A DNA stretch of 49,495 bases from Planctomycetota bacterium. Lineage in GTDB: Bacteria; Planctomycetota; UBA11346. The translations under genes were made by a program, and so were the position numbers. Positions 25,542-34,434 of the stretch are shown in pieces. Location of the stretch: positions 41,710 through 91,204 of the forward strand of contig JACDEI010000015.1 of assembly GCA_013816485.1 (NCBI GenBank), in the 5' to 3' direction. The notes below the pieces were generated by a model that had not been told where the DNA came from, made no database searches, and saw only the letters and a list, made by a program, of their open reading frames with translations. Within the stretch, counting starts at the first letter, position 1; the number at the start of each line of letters is the position of its first letter.

Positions 25542-26410
25542 CCCCCGACCAGCAGCAGAAGGCGTTGGAGGTCAGCCGCACCACTACCTTCGCTGGTTTT
25601 GCCAAGGAAGCCGGTGTCCGGGTGGTCGGCAACACCGGCAAGGGCATTCTGGAACGGGCGCAGGTCGCTGGCCGTGCCTGTCTCCTGTTCTACCAGGCGA
25701 TGGGCTACCTTTCCCAGGCCGGTCGTGCCTACCCGATGATCCTCAAGCAGATCGAGTTCATCGGTTTCGGTTCGCTCGTGGTGTTGTCGCTGATTTCGGG
25801 CCTGACCGGCATGATCATGGCGGTGCAGATGGGCGCGACGTTGGAGGACTACGGCGCGCTCAACACCCTGGGCGGTCTGATCAGCGTGACCTTCTGCCGG
25901 GAACTCGGACCGATCTGGGCGGCGGTGATCATCCTCGCGCGTGTCGGCTCGGCGATGGCGGCCGAACTCGGCACCATGGCGGTCAACGAAGAGGTCGATG
26001 CACTGCGCTCGATGTCGATCGATCCGGTGCGTTACCTAGTGATGCCGCGCATCATCGCACTCATCATCGCCATGCCGATCCTGACCTTGATCGCGGACTT
26101 CGTCGGCATCTTGGGCGGTGCAATGATCTCCAGCGCGACGTTCGGAATTACGGTGTCTTCATTCTTCGAGTCGGCGACCGACAGCCAGTTCCTGGCCTAT
26201 AGCGACGTCATCGGTGGTCTGGTCAAGTCGGTATTCTTCGCCTGTCTGATCGGCACCATCGCCTGCGACCAGGGCCTGCACACCAGCGACGGCGCTGAAG
26301 GTGTCGGCAAGTCGACCACCCGCACCGTGGTGCTCAGCGTGATCTTCGTCCTGCTGATGGACCTGTTCCTCACCACCTTCGTGCAGCTCGCCATGAAGCG
26401 GGTGTTTTGA
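25538..26410 (+). CDS. mlaE: MlaE-family ABC transporter permease (phospholipid transport)
   Basis: A 290-residue inner-membrane permease of the Mla/MCE lipid-transport ABC system. It has several transmembrane helices and the family signature SVTFCRELGPIWAAVIIL, followed by ARVGSAMAAELGTMAVNEEV and DALRSMSIDP. Length is 20-30 residues above E. coli MlaE because of an N-terminal cytoplasmic extension. mlaF follows with no gap (TGA then ATG), and mlaD comes after a repeat-filled gap. The overlapping NUDIX gene upstream belongs to the same transcript. Confidence 0.93.
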   Translation: MTPDQQQKALEVSRTTTFAGFAKEAGVRVVGNTGKGILERAQVAGRACLLFYQAMGYLSQAGRAYPMILKQIEFIGFGSLVVLSLISGLTGMIMAVQMGATLEDYGALNTLGGLISVTFCRELGPIWAAVIILARVGSAMAAELGTMAVNEEVDALRSMSIDPVRYLVMPRIIALIIAMPILTLIADFVGILGGAMISSATFGITVSSFFESATDSQFLAYSDVIGGLVKSVFFACLIGTIACDQGLHTSDGAEGVGKSTTRTVVLSVIFVLLMDLFLTTFVQLAMKRVF

Positions 26411-27262
26411 ATGACCGGCACGACCGACAACCAGCAATGGACACGCCAGGAAATGGAACGTGGTTGGCCGCTCGACCCGGTGCCCGAGGGCAAACAGGTC
26501 CTGATGCGCATCCGCGACCTGAACAAGCGTTTTGGTCCGCGTCACATCCTGCGTGGCATCGACCTGGACATCTACAAGGGTGAGACCCTGGTGATCTTGG
26601 GTGGTTCCGGTTCAGGGAAAACCACGTTGATCCGCCACATCTTGGGTTTCTTGGTGGCCGACGCAGGTTCGGTGAAGGTTGGCGAGCTGGATCTGAATCT
26701 CGCCACGGCGGCGGAACTCGAACACTACCGCAAACGCCTGGGCGTGGTGTTCCAGATGGCCGCCCTGCTGAACTCGCTGACGGTGTTGGAGAACGTCGGT
26801 CTGCCACTGATCGAAGTCGATCACTTGCCGCTCGACCAAGTCCGCACGCGGGTGATCGCCGCGCTCAAGGCGGTGTTCCTGCCGGCGGAGGAGATCCTGC
26901 AGCTCAAACCGGCGAGCCTGTCCGGCGGCATGCGCAAGCGCGTCGGTATCGCCCGCGCGATCGTGCAGAAACCGGAGATCATCCTTTACGACGAGCCGAC
27001 CACCGGCCTGGATCCGGTGACGGTGAACGGCGTCAACGAGCTGACGCTCGAGATCCAGCGCACCATGGGCGTGACCTCGATCGTCATCACCCATGACCTG
27101 AGCGCCGCCTTCATGATCGCCGACCGCATCGCGATGCTTTACAAGGGGCGTTTGATCGCGGTCGGCACCAAGGACCAGATCCGTGCGAATCCGCATCCGG
27201 TGTTGCAGCAGATGTTGACCGGGTCGACCACGGGGCCGCTTACTGAAGGGTATGGGAAATGA
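26411..27262 (+). CDS. mlaF: ABC transporter ATP-binding protein, MlaF-like
   Basis: A 283-residue ATPase. Walker A GGSGSGKT lies near residue 66, the LSGGMRKRVGIARAI signature near 174, and Walker B IILYDEPTTGLDP near 195, with the switch histidine in VITHDLSAAF. It powers MlaE-driven lipid movement. It abuts mlaE directly. The first 30 residues are a polar extension not seen in E. coli MlaF. Downstream, an inverted heptad repeat separates it from mlaD. Confidence 0.93.
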   Translation: MTGTTDNQQWTRQEMERGWPLDPVPEGKQVLMRIRDLNKRFGPRHILRGIDLDIYKGETLVILGGSGSGKTTLIRHILGFLVADAGSVKVGELDLNLATAAELEHYRKRLGVVFQMAALLNSLTVLENVGLPLIEVDHLPLDQVRTRVIAALKAVFLPAEEILQLKPASLSGGMRKRVGIARAIVQKPEIILYDEPTTGLDPVTVNGVNELTLEIQRTMGVTSIVITHDLSAAFMIADRIAMLYKGRLIAVGTKDQIRANPHPVLQQMLTGSTTGPLTEGYGK

Positions 27263-27275
27263 ATCCATTGCCCCC

Positions 27276-27408
27276 GTCCGGGGTCCGGGGTCCTGGGTCC
27301 GGAGTCTTGTGTGCGGATGTCCTGGTGTCTGTGGATGCGCAATGTGATGCTGAGGGCGATTTGCGTCGTACTGGTGGGCGCCGGACCCCGGACTCCGGAC
27401 CCCGGACC
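27276..27408. repeat. Inverted heptad-repeat locus inside the mla operon
   Basis: Left arm 27276-27306 (TCCGGGG, TCCTGGG, TCCGGAG units) and right arm 27381-27408 (inverse units), enclosing about 74 non-coding bases, lie between mlaF and mlaD. A fold here could lower mlaD expression relative to mlaEF. Confidence 0.8.
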
Positions 27409-27485
27409 GTGGCAATCAAGATGTTATCGCTCGTTGCCAAAGGCGACTATGGCATACAGTCCCCGCCCATGCCCGGAGCGATGTT

Positions 27486-29048
27486 GTGAATAGCGAGATC
27501 AAGGTCGGCATTCTGTTCTTCATCGGCCTCGGCTTGTTGCTGTGGTTCACCATCTTTGTGACCCAGATCGGTTCGTCGCGTGGTGAGTACGCCATCCGTT
27601 TCCCACGGGTGGAAAAACTCAAGGAGGGCGACCAGGTCACCTACAACGGTGTACGCATCGGCACCATCAGCGAGGTCGCGCCGATCCTTGGCCCGGATGG
27701 CAACCCGATGGTCCGCATTAATTTCACCGTCCAGCCGGATCGTCAGCCGATGGTGCTGATCGACGGCAACAGCCGTTTTTCGATTACCCAGGGACTGCTC
27801 GGCGGTTCGGCGATGGACATCTCGTCGCGTTCCGGTCGCCCGATCACGCCGGAGGCATTGAATCAGCATATTGGCCAGGAACCGGTCGGCATCGACGAGG
27901 TCTTCGCCTCGGTCAAAAGTTTAATCGACGAGAATCGTCAAAACATCAAAGAGACGATCGTCACCGCCAAAATCGCGCTCGACAGCTTTGGCAAGGCCTC
28001 GGACGAGATCAAAGGCTTGGTGGCGGACAACCGCAAGCAGGTTGGCGATGCGATCACCAACTTCTCGTTGATGTCCGAACGCATCGCCAAGCTGGTGGAA
28101 GACAATCGCGAGTCGATTGCCGCCACCGTCACGCGGTTCGAGGAGATGTCCAAGCAGATCCGCGATCTGGTGGAAGAGAACCGCGTCGCGATCAAGAAGG
28201 CGGCGGACAAGCTGCCCGAATTCGTCGACAACGTCGCCGCTGCCGCCAAGACCATCGATGAGACGGTGACCGAGAACCGCGAGGACCTGCGCAAGACCGT
28301 CGCCAACCTCGCCGACGCCACCGCTAAGTTCGATCGCGTGGGTGACAACCTCGACGTCATCACCACGCAGATCGCCGCGGGCAAAGGTACGATCGGCAAG
28401 CTGGTGTTTGAGGACACCCTGCACGACAAGGCCGTCAACGCGGTCGACAGTTTCAGCGATCGCCTGGAGGAAGTGAAGCCGGTGACCTCTGGCTTCAGCG
28501 ACTTCAAGTTCTACCTCGCGGCCGCTGGCGGCAGCAACGCCGACAGCGGTGTCACTACCTACGGTGCTTACCTGCGGCTCGAACCGAAGCCGTGGAAATA
28601 CTACGAGGCAGGCGTGTCCTACCGCACCGAACCGGAGGACCGCGATCCGCTCGCCGAGGATCAGGACAAGCTCAATATCGATTTCACCCTGTTGCTCGGT
28701 TGGCGCTTCTTCCCTGATGATGAGTCACAGAAGTATCGGCTCAGCGTCGGTCTTGGTCTGATCGAGACCAAGCTCGGTGGCGTCATTGAGGTGCCGGTGA
28801 TCGGGGATCTGTCGCTGCGTGTCATGGCGCGTGCCAAGGACAACGAGCGCGAGGTCAATGACCGGCGTTACGAGGAAGGCGACGTCCTGGTGCGTGGCGT
28901 CGCCACCTATCGTTTGTGGAAACGTGTCTACCTCCAGGCGGGTGCCGACGATATCGTGGACAAGCCGGGTTTCTGGGGCGGCATCCGCATCGAGATCCTC
29001 GACAACGATCTGCGCAACCTGTCCGCGGTATCCGCCATCAGTCCGTGA
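27486..29048 (+). CDS. mlaD: MCE-domain lipid-binding protein with C-terminal barrel-like region (MlaD-like)
   Basis: A GTG start at 27486 has GGAG eight bases upstream. The 520-residue protein has an inner-membrane anchor (GILFFIGLGLLLWFTIFV), an MCE domain (about 30-125: YNGVRIGTISEVAPI), and a long coiled-coil region (about 130-310) built of similar segments such as SLIDENRQNIKET and DLVEENRVAIKKA. From about residue 340 there is a strand-rich region, for example GAYLRLEPKPWKYYEAGVSY and KLNIDFTLLLGWRF, consistent with a small outer-membrane beta barrel. E. coli MlaD is only about 180 residues. It may bridge both membranes (inference). Confidence 0.85.
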   Translation: MNSEIKVGILFFIGLGLLLWFTIFVTQIGSSRGEYAIRFPRVEKLKEGDQVTYNGVRIGTISEVAPILGPDGNPMVRINFTVQPDRQPMVLIDGNSRFSITQGLLGGSAMDISSRSGRPITPEALNQHIGQEPVGIDEVFASVKSLIDENRQNIKETIVTAKIALDSFGKASDEIKGLVADNRKQVGDAITNFSLMSERIAKLVEDNRESIAATVTRFEEMSKQIRDLVEENRVAIKKAADKLPEFVDNVAAAAKTIDETVTENREDLRKTVANLADATAKFDRVGDNLDVITTQIAAGKGTIGKLVFEDTLHDKAVNAVDSFSDRLEEVKPVTSGFSDFKFYLAAAGGSNADSGVTTYGAYLRLEPKPWKYYEAGVSYRTEPEDRDPLAEDQDKLNIDFTLLLGWRFFPDDESQKYRLSVGLGLIETKLGGVIEVPVIGDLSLRVMARAKDNEREVNDRRYEEGDVLVRGVATYRLWKRVYLQAGADDIVDKPGFWGGIRIEILDNDLRNLSAVSAISP

Positions 29049-29074
29049 GGATTGCACCGAGGGGCTAAAGATTT

Positions 29075-29127
29075 GGGATTAGGGATTAGGGATTAGGGAT
29101 TAGGGATTAGGGATGGGGACTGGGGTC
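29075..29127. repeat. Tandem heptads GGGATTA, direct array
   Basis: Five exact GGGATTA units (29075-29109) then GGGATGG and GGACTGG variants. No clear inverse arm was found, apart from a short AACCCC near 29200. The gap to the next gene (29049-29277) also holds a short direct repeat of CTTCTTCACCGGTC. Confidence 0.85.
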
Positions 29128-29277
29128 ATGTACGTGCGTGTTTCGGCGTGGTTGGTGGGTCAACGTGAATGCAGCACGACAGGCCCAGATTCACGACCTT
29201 AACCCCTCTTCTTCACCGGTCTGCCTCTTCTTCACCGGTCCGATTGTGCCCACTGATCGTCTGTCTAGTCTACGCAC

Positions 29278-30069
29278 GTGCACTTGACCGCCATCATCCT
29301 CATTGCCGCCGCTGGCCTCTGTTATGTGGCTGCCGCCGTATTGCGTTGGCAGCAGATGGCGGTGTCCGACGAACGACGTTCGGCGCACCTGATCCCGCTG
29401 TGGCTGGGTCTGATCCTGCACAGCGTCAGTCTGGTGTTGAGCTTGCTGGATCCCGCGCAACGGGATTTCACCTATGCCGTGCTCGCGGTGTGGGCCGCGG
29501 TCGCCAGCATGTTCTTCGTCTCGCGTTACCTCGCCTCGCCCAGTCGCACCATCCTGGTCCTGCCGGTGGGCGGTATGGCGTTGTTGGTGGCGATGGCAGA
29601 ACTCGCCAGTGGAGCCAACGTCACTCCATCGACCGGTACGACACCATGGATCACCCGCATCCATGTCGGTTTCATGGCCTTGCATCTTGCGGTGATGCTG
29701 CTCAGCGGCGCGGCCGGTGGCATGTACCTGACCGCCGTGCGTCAGCTCAAATCGCCATCACCGCGCGCACTGCGCCTGCCCAGCCTGCCGCTGCTGGAAC
29801 GACTTACCGAGCGCACGTTGGTGATCGCTACCGCCTTGCTGATGGGGGGACTCGCCACCGGTGGTGCAGCGATGCAACTCACGCGCAACATCAGCCTGGC
29901 CCAGCCGTCGATCGTGCTCGCCCTCATGACCATGGCGCTGCTGGTCCTCGTCCTCGCCCTGCGTTCGACCGGTCGGCTCAACCGCCATGGGGTCGCGCTG
30001 GGAGCGGTCGGTGCGATGTCGATCGCCGCGCTCGGTGCCATCAGCCAATTGTTGGTCACCCATGGGTGA
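29278..30069 (+). CDS. HemX/CcsA-like membrane protein
   Basis: A GTG start at 29278 gives 263 residues with about eight transmembrane helices. The pattern fits the cytochrome c assembly/HemX family (PF01578-like): HVGFMALHLAVMLLSGAAGG carries two histidines in a helix, and other histidines lie in LIPLWLGLILHSVSL. HemX-type proteins modulate glutamyl-tRNA reductase levels or handle haem. hemA follows, overlapping its last 8 bases, which strongly supports the HemX reading over a general CcsA role. Confidence 0.8.
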   Translation: MHLTAIILIAAAGLCYVAAAVLRWQQMAVSDERRSAHLIPLWLGLILHSVSLVLSLLDPAQRDFTYAVLAVWAAVASMFFVSRYLASPSRTILVLPVGGMALLVAMAELASGANVTPSTGTTPWITRIHVGFMALHLAVMLLSGAAGGMYLTAVRQLKSPSPRALRLPSLPLLERLTERTLVIATALLMGGLATGGAAMQLTRNISLAQPSIVLALMTMALLVLVLALRSTGRLNRHGVALGAVGAMSIAALGAISQLLVTHG

Positions 30070-31333
30070 GGCAGGCGGCACGGCACCGTCCCTGCCGTTC
30101 GTAGTTTTTGGCGTCGATCATCACCGCACGCCGGTGGAACTGCGCGAAAAGCTCGCGGTGCCGATCGAGGGCATAAACCGCCTGCTCGCATTGCTGTCGA
30201 CCACGCCTGGGGCGAGCGAAGCCGTGGTGCTGTCGACCTGCAACCGTCTGGAATGTTACCTCGCCGGCACGCCGGATCGTCAGCAGGTGATCACCCGCTT
30301 GGCGGAACATCAGGGGGTCGATGCCGCGACCTTGGATGCGCACGCGTTCTGGCATCCGGGCATGGATGGCGTGCGCCACTTGTTTCGCGTGGTCAGTGGT
30401 CTGGAGAGCTTGGTGCTCGGCGAATACCAGATCGTCCATCAGGTGAAAACCGGCTACGACATCGCCCATCAGGGCAAGTTCACCGGTGCCGTGCTCAATC
30501 CGTTGTTCCAGCGTGCGCTCGGCGTGGCTAAGGACGTGCGCAACAACACCGCCATCGGTAAGTTCAAACTCAGCGTTGCATCGGTGGCGGTCGATCTGGC
30601 CAAGCACATCCACGGCGAGGTCGAGCGCGCGCGCCTGCTGGTGGTCGGTGCTGGCGAGATCGCTGAGTTGGCGGTGCGTTACCTGCTGACGGCGGGCGTG
30701 CGTGAATTGACCATCATCAATCGTAACGAGGACCGTGCCCACGCCTTGGCTGAGGAGTTCCGCTCCGTCGACTTCGTGCCGCAGGTGTTGCCGTGGTCGA
30801 TGCTCAGTGATGCCCTGACGCAACACGACATCGTGGTGACCTCGACCGCTGCTCCGCATGCCGTGATCACGGTGGCGGATGTCAAACAGGCGATGCGTCG
30901 GCGACGGCAGCCGTTGATGTTCATGGACCTAGCGGTGCCGCGCGACGTCGAGCCATCAGTCGGCGAACTCAGCGACGTCTATCTCTATAACATTGATCAC
31001 CTGGAACAGGTGGTCTCGGCCAATCAGCAACTGCGGCGCGACGAGGTCGACGCCGCCAGTGCCCTGGTCGATTCACTGGTGACGAGTTACGCCACCGACG
31101 TGCGCCACGATCGCGGCGCGCTGATGGCACAGGTTGCCGGCTACTTCGCCGACGTCATTGCCGCGGAAGAAGCCAGACTCGTGGGAAAACTGGGGCTGAA
31201 GGACAATCCGGAATTGAAATACGGTCTGGAGCGCATCGGCAATAAACTCCAGCACCAGTTGCTGAAATACCTGCGTGATCACGCGCATGATCCGCAGGCG
31301 GAGAAGATCATCCGCGAGATCCTGGGGCTATAG
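30062..31333 (+). CDS. hemA: Glutamyl-tRNA reductase
   Basis: The ATG at 30062 (MGEAGGTAPSLPF) gives 423 residues. The enzyme reduces glutamyl-tRNA to glutamate-1-semialdehyde, the first step of C5 haem synthesis. The catalytic nucleophile is Cys60 (VVLSTCNRLECYL). The ESLVLGEYQIVHQVK block, an NADPH-binding Rossmann region (VVGAGEIAELAVRYL) and a C-terminal dimerisation helix are present. It overlaps the upstream HemX-like gene by 8 bases. A heptad hairpin follows the stop by four bases. Confidence 0.95.
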   Translation: MGEAGGTAPSLPFVVFGVDHHRTPVELREKLAVPIEGINRLLALLSTTPGASEAVVLSTCNRLECYLAGTPDRQQVITRLAEHQGVDAATLDAHAFWHPGMDGVRHLFRVVSGLESLVLGEYQIVHQVKTGYDIAHQGKFTGAVLNPLFQRALGVAKDVRNNTAIGKFKLSVASVAVDLAKHIHGEVERARLLVVGAGEIAELAVRYLLTAGVRELTIINRNEDRAHALAEEFRSVDFVPQVLPWSMLSDALTQHDIVVTSTAAPHAVITVADVKQAMRRRRQPLMFMDLAVPRDVEPSVGELSDVYLYNIDHLEQVVSANQQLRRDEVDAASALVDSLVTSYATDVRHDRGALMAQVAGYFADVIAAEEARLVGKLGLKDNPELKYGLERIGNKLQHQLLKYLRDHAHDPQAEKIIREILGL

Positions 31334-31336
31334 GAA

Positions 31337-31396
31337 TGTCCGATGTCCGATGTCCGATGTCCGATGTCAAAAGCATCGGACATCGGACATCGGACA
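31337..31396. repeat. Perfect heptad hairpin (TCCGATG type) between convergent genes
   Basis: TGTCCGA occurs four times at 31337-31364. The 23-base stretch 31344-31366 is the exact inverse of 31374-31396, with a 7-base loop TCAAAAG. It lies between hemA and the convergent rhomboid gene. No U-tract follows, so a terminator role is plausible but not of the standard type. Confidence 0.88.
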
Positions 31397-31406
31397 TTGG
31401 GCCAAT

Positions 31407-32006
31407 CTACGCCTTTGCTTTGCGCAGGTGCCAACTCGCGAGTACGCCGCCGACGAAGCCACCGAGGTGCATCTCCCAACTGATCTGCGCGAGGGCGGGA
31501 TCGTTGGAGGGCAATGCCCCGGCCAGTGCGCTGCCGTAGAGCACCACCACCAGCACGGTGATGATGATCGCGCGCCAATCGCGGCGGAAGATGCCGTTGG
31601 CCATCAACCAGCCGATCAGCCCGAAGACCACGCCGCTGGCACCGATGTGCACGGCGAGCGGTCCGTTCAGGGAACCGATGAGCCAGGTGAGCACCCCGGC
31701 GCAGAGCATGCTATAGAGCACCGCGAGCGCCGTCAGCGAACGACTGTAACGGCACGAGGCCCAACCGAGGATGAACAACCCGAGCGAGTTCATCGCGATG
31801 TGGGTGAGGTTCGCATGCAGCAGGTGGGAAGTCAGGATGCCGAGCAGGCCATCACGCGACCGTGGCAACAATCCGAGCCAGCCCGCGATCCAGATATCGA
31901 AGACCGTGCGCAGCACGATGTCGACGATGAAGATCGCCCATAAGAGTGCGAGCCAGCCGACGACCAGGGTAAGGTCGCCTGCTGGCCCGCGTTTGACGCC
32001 TGCCAT
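31407..32006 (-). CDS. Rhomboid-family intramembrane serine protease
   Basis: A 199-residue protein with six transmembrane helices. The catalytic dyad is Ser124 in HIGASGVVFGLIGWL (GxSG) and His180 in SWEMHLGGFVGGVLAS. HANLTHIAMNSLGLFILG (His64-Asn73 region) gives the third rhomboid block. It cleaves substrates within the membrane; targets are unknown. It is the last of four minus-strand genes (leuB, nuclease, OmpA-like, rhomboid). Both catalytic residues are present, so it is probably active. Confidence 0.9.
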   Translation of the reverse strand: MAGVKRGPAGDLTLVVGWLALLWAIFIVDIVLRTVFDIWIAGWLGLLPRSRDGLLGILTSHLLHANLTHIAMNSLGLFILGWASCRYSRSLTALAVLYSMLCAGVLTWLIGSLNGPLAVHIGASGVVFGLIGWLMANGIFRRDWRAIIITVLVVVLYGSALAGALPSNDPALAQISWEMHLGGFVGGVLASWHLRKAKA

Positions 32007-32046
32007 AAGCTCAGGTGCCGATCAGATGCCGTTTCGTCGCTGCCGC

Positions 32047-32685
32047 TTATTTGGGGATGACGACGATCTCGACGCGACGGTTCTGCTTGCGCGCCGCCTC
32101 GTTGCTGCCCGGGGTGACCGGACGCACCTCGGCGTAACCAGCGAAGCCGAGATCCTGGGCGTTGAGACCACGATCGAGCAGGTACTTCAGCACCACGCGG
32201 GCACGACCACCGGCGAGATCCCAGTTGTCTTCCCACTTATCCTTCGAGCGGCTGATCTTCTGGTCGTCGGTGTGGCCTTCGACGCGCACGTAGTGGTTCG
32301 GGTACTTCTGTTTGATGAGGGCAATCACGCGGGCGATCGATTCCTTGGCTTCGGCGCTCAGCACGGCCTGACCCGGCTTGAAGAGGATCGAGCTTTCGAT
32401 CGAGAAGATGATTTCGCGGTTGCGGTCGCGGACGTCCACGCCGTCGCCGACCGCCTGCTTATCGGTGATACGCGATGGCTGGCCAACTGGCGCGGCAGCA
32501 ATGACCTTGTTCACGTGTTCGGTGCCCTTGCGCGCGAGCTGCTCTTCCAGCTCCTTGTTGATGCGCTCCAGTTCCTGGATCTGCACATCCTTATAGGCCA
32601 GATCGCGGTCGCAGCCGCAACCGCCGAGGGTGAGGGAGGCGACGGCGACGAGGCACGCCACGACGGCACGAGAGGGGTTCATCAT
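32047..32685 (-). CDS. OmpA/Pal-type peptidoglycan-binding lipoprotein
   Basis: A 212-residue protein starting MMNPSRAVVACLVA with lipobox LGGC (Cys23). A coiled coil (about 30-55, KDVQIQELERINKELEEQL) is followed by an OmpA-like domain (about 85-212). Diagnostic are VEGHTDDQKISRSKDKWED, GGRARVVLKYLLDRGL and NEAARKQNRRVEIVV, which position the diaminopimelate-binding residues. It probably tethers the outer membrane to peptidoglycan, which suggests the organism keeps peptidoglycan. It lies 40 bases upstream of the rhomboid gene. Confidence 0.9.
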   Translation of the reverse strand: MMNPSRAVVACLVAVASLTLGGCGCDRDLAYKDVQIQELERINKELEEQLARKGTEHVNKVIAAAPVGQPSRITDKQAVGDGVDVRDRNREIIFSIESSILFKPGQAVLSAEAKESIARVIALIKQKYPNHYVRVEGHTDDQKISRSKDKWEDNWDLAGGRARVVLKYLLDRGLNAQDLGFAGYAEVRPVTPGSNEAARKQNRRVEIVVIPK

Positions 32686-32759
32686 AAGTGCGGCTTTCTA
32701 TGGCCCACAGCGGCATCCGCAAGCTGCGGCTTGGGAGGAAGTGCCTACCAGGTCGCTGG

Positions 32760-33353
32760 TTACCTTCGCCAGACCCCACGTTTGGCGGCCTTGGCCTCGG
32801 CCTCGGCGTCGCTGAAGCGCTGGTGGTAGGGGCCGCCGGTGCCGTAGGTGGTGACGTAGCGGCTGTACCCCAGGCGGATCACCGTCTCGTTATACAGCTC
32901 ATCCTCCGGTCCGGGTCCGACCGGGTCGCGGTCGAGCCACAACAGGCCGAGCGCGCGGCCGTGGTGGTCCTTGTCGATGCGCCAGTCCTTGCGCGTGAAC
33001 TCGACCCGTACCCGCACGCCAGCCAGGTACGACTTGGCCCAGCGCGAGGTCTCCTCGCCCAGGGCGGTGTTGCGTTGGGCGTCGGGGTGGGCGGACTCGG
33101 CGGTGTCGATGTTCCTGAGGCGCACGGCGAGCGCGAGGTCGTGGTAACGCACCTCCACGGTGTCGCCGTCGCGAACCTTGAGCAACGTCCCCGCACCGCC
33201 ATCGCTCAGCGGTGGTGGCGTCAGCGCGGGAACCCAAACGTAGAGCCAGCCGGACTTCTCTGCCCAGGTCACCGCACCGACGCCCAAGGCGATGAGCACA
33301 GCGACGACGGCGAGTGGCCCTTTTATCGGCAGACGTGGCAGGCCGCGCGCCAT
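32760..33353 (-). CDS. Staphylococcal-nuclease-like (thermonuclease) protein
   Basis: A 197-residue protein with an N-terminal membrane anchor or signal (residues 12-30). The SNase fold shows in VRDGDTVEVRYHDLALAV, then LRNIDTAESAHP, and GRALGLLWLD. The C-terminal FSDAEAEAKAAKRGVW is the family tail. The key Asp, Arg and Glu positions are recognisable (RDGDTV, RLRNIDTAE, HHGRALG). It is probably a membrane-anchored or exported Ca-dependent nuclease. It sits 7 bases after leuB on the same strand. Confidence 0.86.
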   Translation of the reverse strand: MARGLPRLPIKGPLAVVAVLIALGVGAVTWAEKSGWLYVWVPALTPPPLSDGGAGTLLKVRDGDTVEVRYHDLALAVRLRNIDTAESAHPDAQRNTALGEETSRWAKSYLAGVRVRVEFTRKDWRIDKDHHGRALGLLWLDRDPVGPGPEDELYNETVIRLGYSRYVTTYGTGGPYHQRFSDAEAEAKAAKRGVWRR

Positions 33354-33360
33354 GGTCAGA

Positions 33361-34434
33361 TCACTTCTTCAACCGCTCCACCACCGCGTCGGCCATGGCC
33401 TTGGTGCCGATGGTCTTCTCGCCGGGCTTGGCGATGTCGCCGGTGCGCAGGCCATCCTTCAGCACACTGCGGATCGCCGCCTCGATGGCGTCGGCTTCAG
33501 CGATGAGTTTGAGCCCGAAGCGCAGCAGCATCGCCGCCGAGCCGATCATCGCGAGGGGGTTGGCCTTCTGCTGACCAGCGATGTCGGGCGCCGAGCCGTG
33601 GATCGGTTCGAACAAGCCGACCGGACCGCCGATCGACGCCGAGGCCAGCATGCCGATCGACCCGGCGATCATCGAGGCTTCATCACTGAGGATGTCGCCG
33701 AAGATGTTGGTGGTGACGATGACGTCGAACTGGCGTGGATTGCGCACCAGCTGCATGGCGCAGTTGTCGACGTACATGTGCGAGAGCTTCACGTCGGGAT
33801 AGCTCTTGGAGAGATCGATCATCACTTCACGCCAGAGCTGACTCGACACCAGCACGTTGGCCTTGTCGACCGAACACACCGACTTGCGGCGCAGGCGGGC
33901 GGTCTCGAAGGCGACCTTGCCGATGCGCAGGATCTCAGCGGTGGAATACACTTCGGTGTTGATGCCGACGCGGTTGGCGCCGTCGCCGGTGATGCCGCCG
34001 GGTCCGAAGTAGATGCCGCCGGTCAGTTCGCGGACTACCAGCACGTCGGTGCCCTTGAGCACTTCCGGCTTGATGGTCGAGGCGTCGAGCAGCTCGTCGT
34101 ACACCACCGCCGGACGCAGGTTGGCGAAGGCACCGAGCTCCTTGCGGATCTTCAGCAGGCCGGCTTCCGGCTTCAGGTGGTGCGGCAGGCTTTCCCACTT
34201 CGGGCCACCGATGGCACCGAACAGCAGCGCGGCGCTGTCCTTCACGCCCTTGATGGTGTCGTCGGGCATCGGCACGCCGACCTTGTCGAGCGCTGCGCCG
34301 CCGGCGAGGTATTCCGTGAAAGTGAAGGTGTGGCCGAACTTCGCCCCGATGGTCTGCATCACGCGCACGCCCTCGACGCCGACCTCTGGACCGATGCCGT
34401 CGCCGTGGATGACCGAGATGGTGTAGCTGCCCAT
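33361..34434 (-). CDS. leuB: 3-isopropylmalate dehydrogenase
   Basis: A 357-residue enzyme of leucine synthesis that oxidises and decarboxylates 3-isopropylmalate with [14 protein letters not shown] opens the protein. The substrate-binding arginines are in [17 protein letters not shown], and [13 protein letters not shown] is the LeuB-type signature. The metal site [21 protein letters not shown] is complete, and [15 protein letters not shown] completes the NAD site. Length is normal. It is the first gene of the minus-strand run leading to the nuclease, OmpA-like and rhomboid genes. Confidence 0.96.
   Translation of the reverse strand: MGSYTISVIHGDGIGPEVGVEGVRVMQTIGAKFGHTFTFTEYLAGGAALDKVGVPMPDDTIKGVKDSAALLFGAIGGPKWESLPHHLKPEAGLLKIRKELGAFANLRPAVVYDELLDASTIKPEVLKGTDVLVVRELTGGIYFGPGGITGDGANRVGINTEVYSTAEILRIGKVAFETARLRRKSVCSVDKANVLVSSQLWREVMIDLSKSYPDVKLSHMYVDNCAMQLVRNPRQFDVIVTTNIFGDILSDEASMIAGSIGMLASASIGGPVGLFEPIHGSAPDIAGQQKANPLAMIGSAAMLLRFGLKLIAEADAIEAAIRSVLKDGLRTGDIAKPGEKTIGTKAMADAVVERLKK

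Noticed and set aside
29075..29127. GGGATTA array read as a telomere-like repeat
   Set aside because: It resembles eukaryotic telomere units, but lies inside a bacterial operon gap, has only five copies and fits the heptad family.
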